From assembly GCA_945786935.1 (NCBI GenBank), contig CALZFY010000059.1, positions 1 to 14,850 on the forward strand: 14,850 nt of DNA, given 5' to 3'. The notes below the pieces were generated by a model. The model did no database searches. It saw nothing but the letters and a program-made list of their open reading frames with translations, and was not told where the DNA came from. Position numbers and translations under genes: made by a program. The stretch is from HGM12587 sp945786935. Its GTDB lineage: Bacteria > Bacillota > Clostridia > Lachnospirales > Lachnospiraceae. Positions 1 through 7,377 of the stretch are shown piece by piece. Position 1 is the first letter of the stretch; every line of letters begins with the position of its first letter.

Positions 1-1
1 A

Positions 2-91
2 GGAGATATGGCCGCGGAAAAATATGGTGCCTACAGCATGACTGCCACAAGCCTTTTGGAAGGCATTGGAGAAGTTACAAAGAATCGTTAG
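2..91 (+). CDS. nnrD: NAD(P)H-hydrate dehydratase, C-terminal end (partial)
   Basis: Only the last 29 codons are in the window; the gene starts upstream. The residues read GDMAAEKYGAYSMTATSLLE and end in VTKNR. The pattern G-D-x-A-A-E-K-x-G-x-Y-S-x-x-A-(S/T) near a C-terminus is what I know from the ADP/ATP-dependent NAD(P)HX dehydratase (YjeF C-terminal/NnrD) family. That enzyme repairs hydrated NADH and NADPH, often fused to an N-terminal epimerase domain. Whether this is the bifunctional form cannot be seen. It ends 71 bases before the mazF start, so the two are probably cotranscribed. In related Firmicutes the acpS, nnr, alr and mazF genes often cluster, which supports the call. The identification rests on a short tail. 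Confidence 0.7.
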   Translation, partial: GDMAAEKYGAYSMTATSLLEGIGEVTKNR

Positions 92-130
92 ATATTGAAT
101 AGCGCAAAGAGAAGTTGGGAATACTTACGA

Positions 131-147
131 CCATAAAAAACTTATGG
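131..147 (+). repeat. Small inverted repeat beside the mazF ribosome site
   Basis: CCATAA (131-136) and TTATGG (142-147) are perfect reverse complements around a 5-base loop. The right arm shares its last two G residues with the GGGAG (146-150) that probably serves as Shine-Dalgarno for mazF. It could be a weak RNA hairpin damping translation or a protein-binding dyad. At six base pairs it may also be chance. Confidence 0.35.
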
Positions 148-162
148 GAGCGTGAGAAATCA

Positions 163-510
163 GTGATTATCAGACGGGGAGATGTCTTTTATGCAGACTT
201 AAGACCGGTAGTTGGCTCAGAGCAGGGCGGAATCCGTCCGGTGCTGATCATTCAGAATGATGTGGGAAACCGCCACAGTCCGACGGTCATCTGTGCTGCC
301 ATTACCTCCAGGATGAATAAGGCAAAGCTGCCGACTCACATTGCCATTGATGCCCTGCGCTATCACATGGTAAAGGATTCGGTGATTTTGCTGGAACAGC
401 TTCGAACCATTGATAAATCCAGATTAAAAGATAAGGTTTGTCATCTGGACGACGAGATCATAGAGAAAATCGACGAGGCACTTAAGATCAGCCTGCAGTT
501 AAATACATAG
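163..510 (+). CDS. mazF: MazF/PemK-family mRNA endoribonuclease toxin
   Basis: This is a 115-residue MazF (EndoA/NdoA) ribonuclease, which cleaves single-stranded mRNA at short sequence motifs. I chose the GTG at 163 because it gives the family-typical start MIIRRGDVFYADL and a length almost equal to the B. subtilis enzyme; GGGAG at 146-150 lies upstream. A TTG at 115 would add 16 residues the family lacks. Visible family features are RGDVFYADL (5-13), GSEQGGIRPVLIIQND (18-33), the ITSR segment (47-50) and LLEQLRTIDKSRL (76-88). R25 and T48 fall at the positions of the catalytic Arg and Thr of the B. subtilis protein. No MazE-like antitoxin gene lies between it and the upstream nnrD tail, or after it before yebC. 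Its partner must be elsewhere or absent. Confidence 0.93.
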   Translation: MIIRRGDVFYADLRPVVGSEQGGIRPVLIIQNDVGNRHSPTVICAAITSRMNKAKLPTHIAIDALRYHMVKDSVILLEQLRTIDKSRLKDKVCHLDDEIIEKIDEALKISLQLNT

Positions 511-527
511 GCAGTGCCCAAAAATAC

Positions 528-556
528 TTGTCATCACATTTGAAAAAGAGTATAAT
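528..556 (+). promoter_or_regulatory. Sigma-A promoter for the yebC operon
   Basis: TTGTCA (528-533) and a perfect TATAAT (551-556) are separated by 17 bases. Transcription should start near 563, about 43 bases before the yebC ATG. The -35 box lies 18 bases after the mazF stop, and no terminator separates them, so mazF transcripts may also run into yebC. Confidence 0.8.
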
Positions 557-605
557 ATCTTCATTCGAGCAAAAAACAAGAGAAAAAAGGAAAGGTTTGA
601 TAGAT

Positions 606-1334
606 ATGTCAGGACATTCAAAATTTGCCAACATTAAACATAAGAAAGAAAAAAATGATGCTGCTAAGGGTAAGATCTTTACAGTCATCGGACGTGAAAT
701 TGCAGTTGCTGTAAAAGAGGGCGGACCGGATCCGGCCAATAACAGCAAGCTTCGTGATATCATTGCAAAAGCAAAAGCTAACAACATGCCAAACGATACC
801 ATCGATCGCGGTATCAAAAAAGCAGCAGGTGATGCAAACTCTGTAAATTACGAACAGGTAACTTATGAAGGTTACGGTCCAAGCGGTATTGCCATCATCG
901 TAGAGGCATTAACAGATAACAAAAACAGAACCGCAGCAAACGTAAGAAGTGCTTTCACAAAGGGTAACGGAAGCATGGGAAACAGTGGCTGTGTATCTTA
1001 CATGTTTGATAAAAAAGGTCAGATCATCATTGATAAGGAAGAATGCGACATGGATGCAGACGACCTGATGATGATGGCACTGGATGCAGGTGCAGCAGAT
1101 TTTGCAGAAGAGGAAGACAGCTTTGAGATCCTCACAGAGCCGGATGATTTTGGTATGGTTCGTGAAGCGCTGGAAAAGGAAGGCATTGCCATGGCTTCTG
1201 CAGAAGTCACCATGATTCCTCAGAATTATGTAACATTAACAGATGAAAACGATATCAAATTCTTAAACAGAACCTTAGATCTTCTGGATGATGACGATGA
1301 TGTTCAGGCTGTTTACCACAACTGGGACGAATAA
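606..1334 (+). CDS. yebC: YebC/PmpR/TACO1-family protein
   Basis: This 242-residue protein is of the usual length for the YebC/TACO1 family. It opens with the diagnostic MSGHSKFANIKHKKEKNDAA, followed by GKIFTVIGREIAVAVKEGG, and continues with the conserved IDRGIKKAAGD and YEGYGPSG segments. The C-terminus is acidic (LLDDDDDVQAVYHNWDE). Members were long annotated as transcriptional regulators (PmpR). The mitochondrial homologue TACO1 is a translation factor, and more recent bacterial work points to relief of ribosome stalling. I favour a ribosome-associated role but the sequence does not decide it. The ATG at 606 follows a GGAAAGG ribosome site (589-595). An in-frame TTG at 528 lies inside the promoter and is rejected. 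First gene of a unit with the 161-residue protein and metY. Confidence 0.95.
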   Translation: MSGHSKFANIKHKKEKNDAAKGKIFTVIGREIAVAVKEGGPDPANNSKLRDIIAKAKANNMPNDTIDRGIKKAAGDANSVNYEQVTYEGYGPSGIAIIVEALTDNKNRTAANVRSAFTKGNGSMGNSGCVSYMFDKKGQIIIDKEECDMDADDLMMMALDAGAADFAEEEDSFEILTEPDDFGMVREALEKEGIAMASAEVTMIPQNYVTLTDENDIKFLNRTLDLLDDDDDVQAVYHNWDE

Positions 1335-1360
1335 TTTTATCAATACACAAGGAGAACACC

Positions 1361-1846
1361 ATGGATTTAGTACAGTACGGACAGTATTACAATGATGCAA
1401 TGGCAGGGATGGATGCTCTGTTTGAAGACATGAAGGACTCTATGAAGAACTTCAACAAGAAAAGCTACCCGGGATATTTTGAAAATATGATGAAAAAATA
1501 CGGTAAAGTATTTCTTTGCATCGAAGCCGTTTATGACCATGAAGAAAATAAGGAAAAATGGTTAAATAAGCTGGCAGAGAGATTTGTGGGGGCAGCAGAA
1601 AATCTGATCGCATCAAAAAAATGGAAATTTCAGAAAGAAAACGCACTGATCGACTGTAATATGTTCGTGGTTAGCTTTGTCATCCCGATGATCATGGAGC
1701 ATCAGGGAAATATGTCAGAGCCTTTTGCAAAGAAGCTGACAGAATGCTGGAATGAAAGATTTGGAACCCAGATGGAAGTGGGAGATTACGAACGCATTTA
1801 TAATGGATTTACTACCACTATTTTTGGTATTAAATTCGGAAAGTAA
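1361..1846 (+). CDS. Hypothetical protein, 161 residues
   Basis: I do not recognise a named family. The ATG at 1361 has a strong AAGGAG site (1349-1354). The gene sits 26 bases after yebC and 11 bases before metY, so it is almost certainly translated from the same message. The protein looks soluble and mainly helical. It has an amphipathic, Met-rich N-terminus (1-45), a Lys/Glu-rich middle, and one hydrophobic stretch at 101-113 (MFVVSFVIPMIME) that reads more like a buried helix than a membrane span because acidic and polar residues flank it closely. The C-terminus (YNGFTTTIFGIKFGK) is Gly/Phe/Thr-rich. There is no signal peptide and no Cys metal-binding cluster. Codon use matches its neighbours, so it is a genuine resident gene. 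Confidence 0.85.
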   Translation: MDLVQYGQYYNDAMAGMDALFEDMKDSMKNFNKKSYPGYFENMMKKYGKVFLCIEAVYDHEENKEKWLNKLAERFVGAAENLIASKKWKFQKENALIDCNMFVVSFVIPMIMEHQGNMSEPFAKKLTECWNERFGTQMEVGDYERIYNGFTTTIFGIKFGK

Positions 1847-1857
1847 GAGGGATACAT

Positions 1858-3141
1858 ATGAGCGGAAAATTAAGACCGGATACGATCTGTGTGCAGGGTG
1901 GCTGGAAACCATCCAAAGGAGAACCGAGGGTTCTTCCAATCTATCAGAGTACAACTTTCAAATATGATACAACAGAGGAAATGGGCCGTCTTTTTGACCT
2001 GGAGGATTCAGGATACTTTTACACAAGACTTGCAAATCCTACCAATGACGCTGTTGCTGCAAAGATTGCCGAATTAGAAGGCGGTGTGGCAGCACTTTTA
2101 ACTTCTTCCGGACAGGCAGCAAACTTTTATGCCATTACCAATATCTGCCAGGCCGGAGATCATATTGTATGTTCTGCAAAGGTTTATGGCGGTACCTTCA
2201 ATCTTTATGCAGCTACTGTGAAGAAGCTTGGCATTGACTGTACCTTTGTGGATCCGGATGCATCTGAAGAAGAGATCGAAAAAGCATTTCAGGACAATAC
2301 CAAATGTGTGGTTGGAGAAACCATCGCAAACCCTGCACTGGTTATTCTTGATATTGAAAAAATGGCGCGTATTGCCCATAAGCATGGAGTGCCGCTCATC
2401 GTAGATAATACCTTTGCAACTCCTATCAACTGCCGTCCGTTTGAATGGGGTGCAGACATTGTCACACATTCCACTACCAAATACATGGATGGACATGCCA
2501 TGGCAGTGGGTGGTGCAGTTGTTGACAGCGGTAATTTTGACTGGGATGCCCATGCAGATAAATTCCCGGGACTGACAACTCCTGACGAAACCTATCACGG
2601 CATCGTTTATACAAAGAAATTTGGAAAATCTGCTTACATTACAAAGATGATGGTACAGCTGATGCGTGACCTTGGAAGTATTCCGGCACCGATGAACTGC
2701 TTTTTACTCAATGTGGGTCTGGAAACACTGCCGCTTCGTATGGAAAAGCATTGCTCCAATGCGAAAAAGGTAGCAGAGTTCTTAAATGCCCATGAAAAAG
2801 TGGAGTTTGTAAACTTTGCAGGACTTCCCGGAGATAAATATTACGAGCTGGCACAAAAATATATGCCAAACGGTACCTGCGGTGTTATTTCTTTCAGCCT
2901 GAAAGGCACCAAAGAGGATGCTGCCAAATTTATGGACAGCTTAAAGCTTGCAGCCATCGTAACGCATGTAGCTGATGCAAGAACCTGTGTACTTCATCCG
3001 GCAAGCCATACCCACCGTCAGATGAACGACGAACAGTTAAAAGAGGCCGGTGTAACTCCGGGACTCATCAGATTGTCTGTAGGTATCGAAAACCCACAGG
3101 ATATCATTGATGACCTGGCACAGGCATTAGATCAGGTATAA
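1858..3141 (+). CDS. metY: O-acetylhomoserine sulfhydrylase (PLP-dependent)
   Basis: A 427-residue Cys/Met-metabolism PLP enzyme, of full length for MetY. It makes homocysteine (or methionine with methanethiol) from O-acetyl-L-homoserine and sulfide, in the cytoplasm. Visible landmarks: IYQSTTFKY near the N-terminus (28-36), YTRLANPT (55-62, the phosphate-binding Tyr/Arg loop), SSGQAA (83-88), IVDNTFATP (181-189, with Asp183 for the PLP pyridine nitrogen), and HSTTKYMDGH (204-213), where Lys208 forms the Schiff base. The MetY-type tail ADARTCVLHPASHTHRQM is present with LIRLSVGIE near the end. O-succinylhomoserine and cystathionine enzymes share the fold, but the length and the long C-terminal region favour MetY. 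It is the last gene before a hairpin terminator. No S-box precedes it, because only 11 bases separate it from the gene before. Confidence 0.93.
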   Translation: MSGKLRPDTICVQGGWKPSKGEPRVLPIYQSTTFKYDTTEEMGRLFDLEDSGYFYTRLANPTNDAVAAKIAELEGGVAALLTSSGQAANFYAITNICQAGDHIVCSAKVYGGTFNLYAATVKKLGIDCTFVDPDASEEEIEKAFQDNTKCVVGETIANPALVILDIEKMARIAHKHGVPLIVDNTFATPINCRPFEWGADIVTHSTTKYMDGHAMAVGGAVVDSGNFDWDAHADKFPGLTTPDETYHGIVYTKKFGKSAYITKMMVQLMRDLGSIPAPMNCFLLNVGLETLPLRMEKHCSNAKKVAEFLNAHEKVEFVNFAGLPGDKYYELAQKYMPNGTCGVISFSLKGTKEDAAKFMDSLKLAAIVTHVADARTCVLHPASHTHRQMNDEQLKEAGVTPGLIRLSVGIENPQDIIDDLAQALDQV

Positions 3142-3146
3142 CAGAT

Positions 3147-3176
3147 GTATATTTACCCTGCCTTTGAGGGATACTT
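3147..3176 (+). promoter_or_regulatory. Candidate forespore (sigma-G/F-like) promoter for tepA
   Basis: GTATA (3147-3151) fits the B. subtilis sigma-G -35 pattern GHATR. After 18 bases, GATACTT (3170-3176) matches five of seven positions of the -10 pattern CATNHTA. Read as sigma-F, GGGATACTT at 3168 also partly fits. A start near 3183 would give a leader of about 20 bases carrying the GGCAGGG ribosome site. Support is moderate: the match is imperfect, but TepA homologues act in spore outgrowth. Confidence 0.4.
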
Positions 3177-3204
3177 AAAAAAAACGAAAAGGCAGGGTAT
3201 TTTT
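3154..3204 (+). terminator. Intrinsic terminator after metY, overlapping the tepA ribosome site
   Basis: TACCCTGCCTTT (3154-3165) and AAAGGCAGGGTA (3188-3199) form a perfect 12-base-pair stem with a 22-base loop. Five T residues (3200-3204) follow, then directly the tepA ATG at 3205. The 3' arm contains GGCAGGG (3191-3197), the only plausible ribosome site for tepA. In metY read-through RNA the hairpin would therefore both end transcription and hide the site. The loop is longer than in a textbook terminator, which may lower efficiency. Confidence 0.75.
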
Positions 3205-3900
3205 ATGTCAAAAAACGATGACAGGGAAACAAAACAGGAGGAGATCAGGGAATATGGCCAGATGACCCTGGAAAAGAATACGCATCATTCGAAAATTCAG
3301 CTGATCTCCATTATTGGTGAGATTGAAGGACATGAACTTTTATCTGCCAATAGTAAAACCACCAAGTACGAGCACGTAATCCCCGGTCTGGCAGCCATAG
3401 AGGATGATAAGGATATCGAAGGAGTGCTGATTTTGATCAATACCATCGGCGGTGATGTGGAATCAGGACTTGCCATTGCAGAGATGATCGCATCCTTAAG
3501 TAAGCCCACCGTGTCCCTCGTTTTGGGAGGGAGCCATTCCATCGGAGTGCCACTGGCGGTGTCAGCTGATTATTCATTTATTGTACCCACAGCGACGATG
3601 CTTGTTCATCCTGTGAGAATGTCCGGTATGGTGATCGGAGCCAGACAGACCTATGAATATTTCCAGCGGATCCAGGACCGTATTACCGGCTTTGTGGAGG
3701 CACACAGTAAGACGACCGCAGAAGAAATCGAGGATATGATGATGGATACCGGCTATATGACAAAGGATCTGGGAACCATTCTGGTAGGAAAAGACGCAGT
3801 GGACGCAGGGCTTATTGACGAGGTGGGCGGCATCCGGGAAGCTTACCGAAAGCTTCATAAGATGATCCGGAAGGCGAACAGGGATTCGGATAAGAAATAG
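3205..3900 (+). CDS. tepA: TepA-like ClpP-family serine protease
   Basis: A 231-residue soluble ClpP-fold protease. It matches the TepA (YmfB) family by its core: SIIGEIEGHELL (35-46), the SKTTKYEHVIP segment (50-60), LILINTIGGDVESGLAIAEMIASLSKPTVSLV, and the nucleophile motif GGSHSIGVP (108-116) with Ser112 as probable nucleophile. His135 sits in MLVHPVRM and Asp188 in MTKDLGTILVGKDAVDAGLID, which complete a likely triad. The B. subtilis homologue is described as acting in spore outgrowth, with degradation of small acid-soluble spore proteins. The position just upstream of spoIIIE is conserved with B. subtilis. I chose ATG 3205; an in-frame ATG at 3145 would translate through the hairpin and add 20 residues foreign to the family. 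Residue 110 is Ser where homologues I remember have Gly; this is not expected to affect catalysis. Confidence 0.88.
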   Translation: MSKNDDRETKQEEIREYGQMTLEKNTHHSKIQLISIIGEIEGHELLSANSKTTKYEHVIPGLAAIEDDKDIEGVLILINTIGGDVESGLAIAEMIASLSKPTVSLVLGGSHSIGVPLAVSADYSFIVPTATMLVHPVRMSGMVIGARQTYEYFQRIQDRITGFVEAHSKTTAEEIEDMMMDTGYMTKDLGTILVGKDAVDAGLIDEVGGIREAYRKLHKMIRKANRDSDKK

Positions 3901-3972
3901 ACAAATAAATAAAAATGTGTTAACATGGTCGGTATTGAATAGATATTGTGATATTATACGGAGGTTTGATGC

Positions 3973-6480
3973 ATGGCACAGACAAAGAAAGGCAAGTCCT
4001 CTTCTTCTAAAAATAGAAAGACATCCGGAAAGAAACAAAATACTGGTAGAAAGCCGCAGGCACAGGAGATGAACACAGAGGTGAGAAATGAGGTAGTCCT
4101 CATTCTGTTTTTTGTGCTTTGTGCATTGATGTTTTTAAGCTGCTTTGGTATTTGTGGTTCCTTCGGTGAAGCAATCAGCAATATCCTGTTTGGCTTATTT
4201 GGATACTTAGCTTTTGTAATACCGGTGGCGCTTTTTGTGGGAGTCAGCTTCTTTTTGGCAAATCAGGAGAATCTGGTGGCAGTCTTTAAGGTGGCTGCCG
4301 GAGTTATTGCAGCCCTCACCATATGTGGACTCCTCCAGGGATTTTTCGGAAACAAGGAGCTGGAGACCATCGGTGCGGCTTATGGCTACTGTGCCCTCCA
4401 TCACAATGGCGGCGGTGTCATAGGTGCTGCGATTTTTCATGTACTTTTCAGCTGCTTTGGCACCATTGGAGCCTTCCTTTTGATGGCAGCAATCCTGATT
4501 ATTTCAGCAGTGATCATCAGTGAAAAATCCTTCGTCAAAGGTGTGAAAAAGGGAAGCCGCAAGGTTTATGACACTGCGAAGGAAGAAAATATCCGTATGA
4601 AGGAAAGGGCACAGGAGCGAAAAGAGAAACGCCTGGAGAAAAAAGCATCCGGTGTTTCCATGGATGTAAAGCTTCACAGAGAGTCTGCCACAAAACAGAA
4701 TATGACGGAGCTTGATCCATATGAAGAAACAGCGAGAGAATCTGTTTACTTAAGTCCAAAGATGGCCGAAATCCCAATCCAGACAGAGATTCCGGTTACG
4801 ATTGCATCGGAAACTGTTCCGCCGGAACCGGTATATCAGGAAAAAGCTGCTCCGAAAGAACCTTTGGTTTCCAACATGGAGACGGTTTTTGAGGAACCGG
4901 TCGTTTCGGAGGTAAAACCTGCAGCCAGAAAGAAGAAAACAGAAGAACCGGTACAGGAGGTGCAGGTTCCGGAAGCTGCAGAAGCTGCCATGCCGGGAAA
5001 AGAGTATCAGTTCCCGCCCCTTCGTCTGTTGAAAGCGCCAAAAGGCGGTGCCAATAAAAACTCTGCAGTTGCTTTAAGAGAGACGGCAGCAAAATTACAG
5101 CAGATCTTAAAGGATTTCGGCGTGAATGTCACGGTTACCGATGTAAGCTGTGGTCCTACTGTAACACGTTATGAGCTGCAGCCGGATCAGGGAGTCAAGG
5201 TAAGTAAAATTCTTGCCCTGGCAGACGATATCAAATTAAACCTTGCAGTGGCGGATATCCGTATTGAAGCGCCGATTCCGGGCAAGGCCGCCGTGGGAAT
5301 CGAGGTTCCCAATAAGGAAAATTCTACAGTTACGTTAAGAGAGCTTCTGGCTTCTGATGAGTTTGACAACCATCCTTCCAATCTAGCATTTGCAGTTGGA
5401 AAGGATATCGGTGGTAAGACCATTATTACGGATATTGCCAAGATGCCTCATCTTCTGATCGCAGGGGCAACAGGTTCCGGTAAATCCGTATGTATCAACA
5501 CCTTGATCATGAGCCTTTTATATAAGGCTTCACCGGAAGATGTAAAACTGATCATGGTAGACCCTAAGGTGGTTGAGCTTAGTACATATAATGGAATCCC
5601 ACATCTTTTGATTCCGGTGGTGACAGATCCGAAAAAGGCAGCAGGTGCCTTAAACTGGGCAGTGGCAGAGATGACACGCCGTTACCAGCTCTTTGCAGAC
5701 TATCAGGTGCGTAATCTTCAGGGCTACAATGAAAAAGTAAAAAATATCGAACACATTGAGGATGAGGATAAACCACAAAAGCTGCCCCAGATCGTCATCA
5801 TTGTAGATGAGCTGGCAGATCTGATGATGGTGGCACCGGGAGATGTGGAGGATGCCATCTGCCGTCTGGCACAGCTTGCCAGAGCAGCAGGAATCCATCT
5901 GATCATTGCTACGCAGCGTCCATCGGTCAATGTTATTACCGGTCTCATTAAAGCCAATATGCCTTCAAGAATGGCCTTTGCCGTTTCTTCCGGTGTGGAT
6001 TCCCGTACTATTTTGGATATGAACGGTGCTGAAAAGCTTTTGGGAAAAGGGGATATGCTTTTTTACCCTTATGGCTATCCAAAGCCTGTACGTATTCAGG
6101 GTGCCTTTGTGTCCGATGAGGAAGTCAATGCAGTGGTAGAATTTTTGAAGGAAAACAATGAGGCAGCCGCTGTCAATACAGAAATCGAGGAACATCTGAA
6201 AAAACAGCAGACGACGGCTGCAAATGGGAAAGCAGGAGCAGAGGAATCAGGAAACGGCAATGATCCGTTGTTTGCAGAAGCCGGAAAATTTATCATTGAA
6301 AAAGATAAGGCTTCCATCGGTATGCTCCAGCGGTGGTTTAAGATCGGTTTTAACAGAGCTGCCAGAATTATGGATCAGCTGGCGGAGGCCGGTGTGGTCG
6401 GAGAGGAACAGGGAACAAAGCCAAGAGAGGTTCTTATGTCTCCCGAACAGTTTGAACAATATCTGGAAGAATATTTATAA
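3973..6480 (+). CDS. spoIIIE: DNA translocase FtsK/SpoIIIE
   Basis: An 835-residue septal DNA pump, which moves chromosomal DNA across the division or sporulation septum using ATP. Order of parts: a basic N-terminus (1-30); membrane segments at about 39-62, 69-95, 102-125 and 148-183 (the last may be two); a charged, Pro/Glu-rich linker (about 200-345); then the motor. The motor shows Walker A GATGSGKS (498-505) and Walker B IVIIVDELADL (607-617, Asp612/Glu613). The FtsK gamma winged-helix domain (about 764-835, with the KASIGMLQRWFKIGFNRAARIM segment), which reads the orienting DNA sequences, is complete. The ATG at 3973 has GGAGG at 3960-3964. A 72-base gap separates it from tepA, without a terminator. 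The same gene order in B. subtilis favours the SpoIIIE name, but a vegetative FtsK role is equally possible. Confidence 0.95.
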   Translation: MAQTKKGKSSSSKNRKTSGKKQNTGRKPQAQEMNTEVRNEVVLILFFVLCALMFLSCFGICGSFGEAISNILFGLFGYLAFVIPVALFVGVSFFLANQENLVAVFKVAAGVIAALTICGLLQGFFGNKELETIGAAYGYCALHHNGGGVIGAAIFHVLFSCFGTIGAFLLMAAILIISAVIISEKSFVKGVKKGSRKVYDTAKEENIRMKERAQERKEKRLEKKASGVSMDVKLHRESATKQNMTELDPYEETARESVYLSPKMAEIPIQTEIPVTIASETVPPEPVYQEKAAPKEPLVSNMETVFEEPVVSEVKPAARKKKTEEPVQEVQVPEAAEAAMPGKEYQFPPLRLLKAPKGGANKNSAVALRETAAKLQQILKDFGVNVTVTDVSCGPTVTRYELQPDQGVKVSKILALADDIKLNLAVADIRIEAPIPGKAAVGIEVPNKENSTVTLRELLASDEFDNHPSNLAFAVGKDIGGKTIITDIAKMPHLLIAGATGSGKSVCINTLIMSLLYKASPEDVKLIMVDPKVVELSTYNGIPHLLIPVVTDPKKAAGALNWAVAEMTRRYQLFADYQVRNLQGYNEKVKNIEHIEDEDKPQKLPQIVIIVDELADLMMVAPGDVEDAICRLAQLARAAGIHLIIATQRPSVNVITGLIKANMPSRMAFAVSSGVDSRTILDMNGAEKLLGKGDMLFYPYGYPKPVRIQGAFVSDEEVNAVVEFLKENNEAAAVNTEIEEHLKKQQTTAANGKAGAEESGNGNDPLFAEAGKFIIEKDKASIGMLQRWFKIGFNRAARIMDQLAEAGVVGEEQGTKPREVLMSPEQFEQYLEEYL

Positions 6481-6493
6481 ATAAAGGTGACAG

Positions 6494-7369
6494 ATGATGC
6501 AATGCAAAAAATGTGGAACCGAAATCAAAGAAGGATGCCTGTTTTGCCATAACTGCGGGGAGCCGGTGCAGATCGTACCGGATTATGAACCGGAAATGGA
6601 TGACCTGCAGATCAGGCTGGCAAAAGCCCAGACGATGCTTCCTAATAAGCCCACCATGAGGCAGATTGAGGAAAAAGCAGAAGAGAGCATGGAAGTGATA
6701 AAAAAGCTTCACTGGAAGCGTATTGGAATCGGGGCGGTCGTTGCTTTGGGACTTCTTGCCTTTGGCATTGCCTACGGCTCCGTTTTGAAAAATCAGGATC
6801 CGAAAGCAATGCAGCAGGCTCAGGAACAGATGCCTGTCAGAGAAAATATATTTGTGGCAAAGCCTGAATTTAATCTGCCCGGCGGTACCTACAGCTATTA
6901 TATTTCCGTAGAACTGAAAATCGAAACAGATGGGACAATCTATTATACTTTGGATGGTTCCGTTCCGGATGAGAGCTCTTACCGGTATGAAAGGCCGATC
7001 AGTCTTCCGGAAGGGACTACGGTCGTCCGTGCCTTTGCCATAGATAAAGACGGCAACAGCAGCGATATCGTATCCAATGTATATGATGTGGAATTCGGAG
7101 AGCCGGATAAACCTACGATCATTCCGGATTCCGGTGAATATGTGGGAGAAGTCTATATCCGCATTCTGGTGCCGGAGAACTGCCAGGCCTATTATACCCT
7201 GGATGGAAGTACACCGACAGAGTCCTCGGAAATTTACACGGGAGAGTTTTTGATGCCTTCCGGAACAACGACCCTGCGGGCGATCATTGTGGATGAAAAC
7301 GGCATGTATTCGGAGATCAGCCAGGTGGATTATAACCGGGTAGAGAAAGAAAATACAGGAACTGAATAA
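6494..7369 (+). CDS. Zinc-ribbon, single-pass membrane protein with two chitobiase-C-type repeats
   Basis: A 291-residue protein of unusual build. Residues 4-21 form a zinc ribbon (Cys4, Cys7, Cys18, Cys21; Cys15 is extra). A charged linker follows, then one membrane helix (about 77-98) preceded by KKLHWKR, so the N-terminus should be inside and the C-terminus outside. Two repeats follow (about 122-199 and 205-281), each with the core YYTLDGS.P...S..Y and a later GTT..RA...D..G. This pattern fits the CHB_HEX_C_1 (chitobiase/beta-hexosaminidase C-terminal) beta-sandwich domain, a module without catalytic activity. It lies 13 bases after spoIIIE and must be cotranscribed with it. AAAGGTGA at 6483-6490 precedes two adjacent ATGs (6494, 6497); either may be the start. 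A terminator follows. Substrate or partner unknown. Confidence 0.88.
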   Translation: MMQCKKCGTEIKEGCLFCHNCGEPVQIVPDYEPEMDDLQIRLAKAQTMLPNKPTMRQIEEKAEESMEVIKKLHWKRIGIGAVVALGLLAFGIAYGSVLKNQDPKAMQQAQEQMPVRENIFVAKPEFNLPGGTYSYYISVELKIETDGTIYYTLDGSVPDESSYRYERPISLPEGTTVVRAFAIDKDGNSSDIVSNVYDVEFGEPDKPTIIPDSGEYVGEVYIRILVPENCQAYYTLDGSTPTESSEIYTGEFLMPSGTTTLRAIIVDENGMYSEISQVDYNRVEKENTGTE

Positions 7370-7377
7370 TGAAAATC

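Noticed and set aside
115..162. TTG start for mazF giving 16 extra N-terminal residues
   Set aside because: The GTG at 163 gives the family-typical N-terminus and length; the extension has no family counterpart.
528..605. TTG start for yebC at 528
   Set aside because: It coincides with the -35 box of a strong promoter, so it lies upstream of the transcript; the MSGHSKFANIK start at 606 is the family start.
3145..3204. ATG start for tepA at 3145
   Set aside because: It would translate the terminator hairpin into 20 residues not seen in TepA proteins, and it has no ribosome site.
3949..3957. Extended -10 (TGATATTAT) as a promoter for spoIIIE
   Set aside because: No -35 at a suitable distance, and the start would fall within the GGAGG ribosome site, leaving no usable leader.
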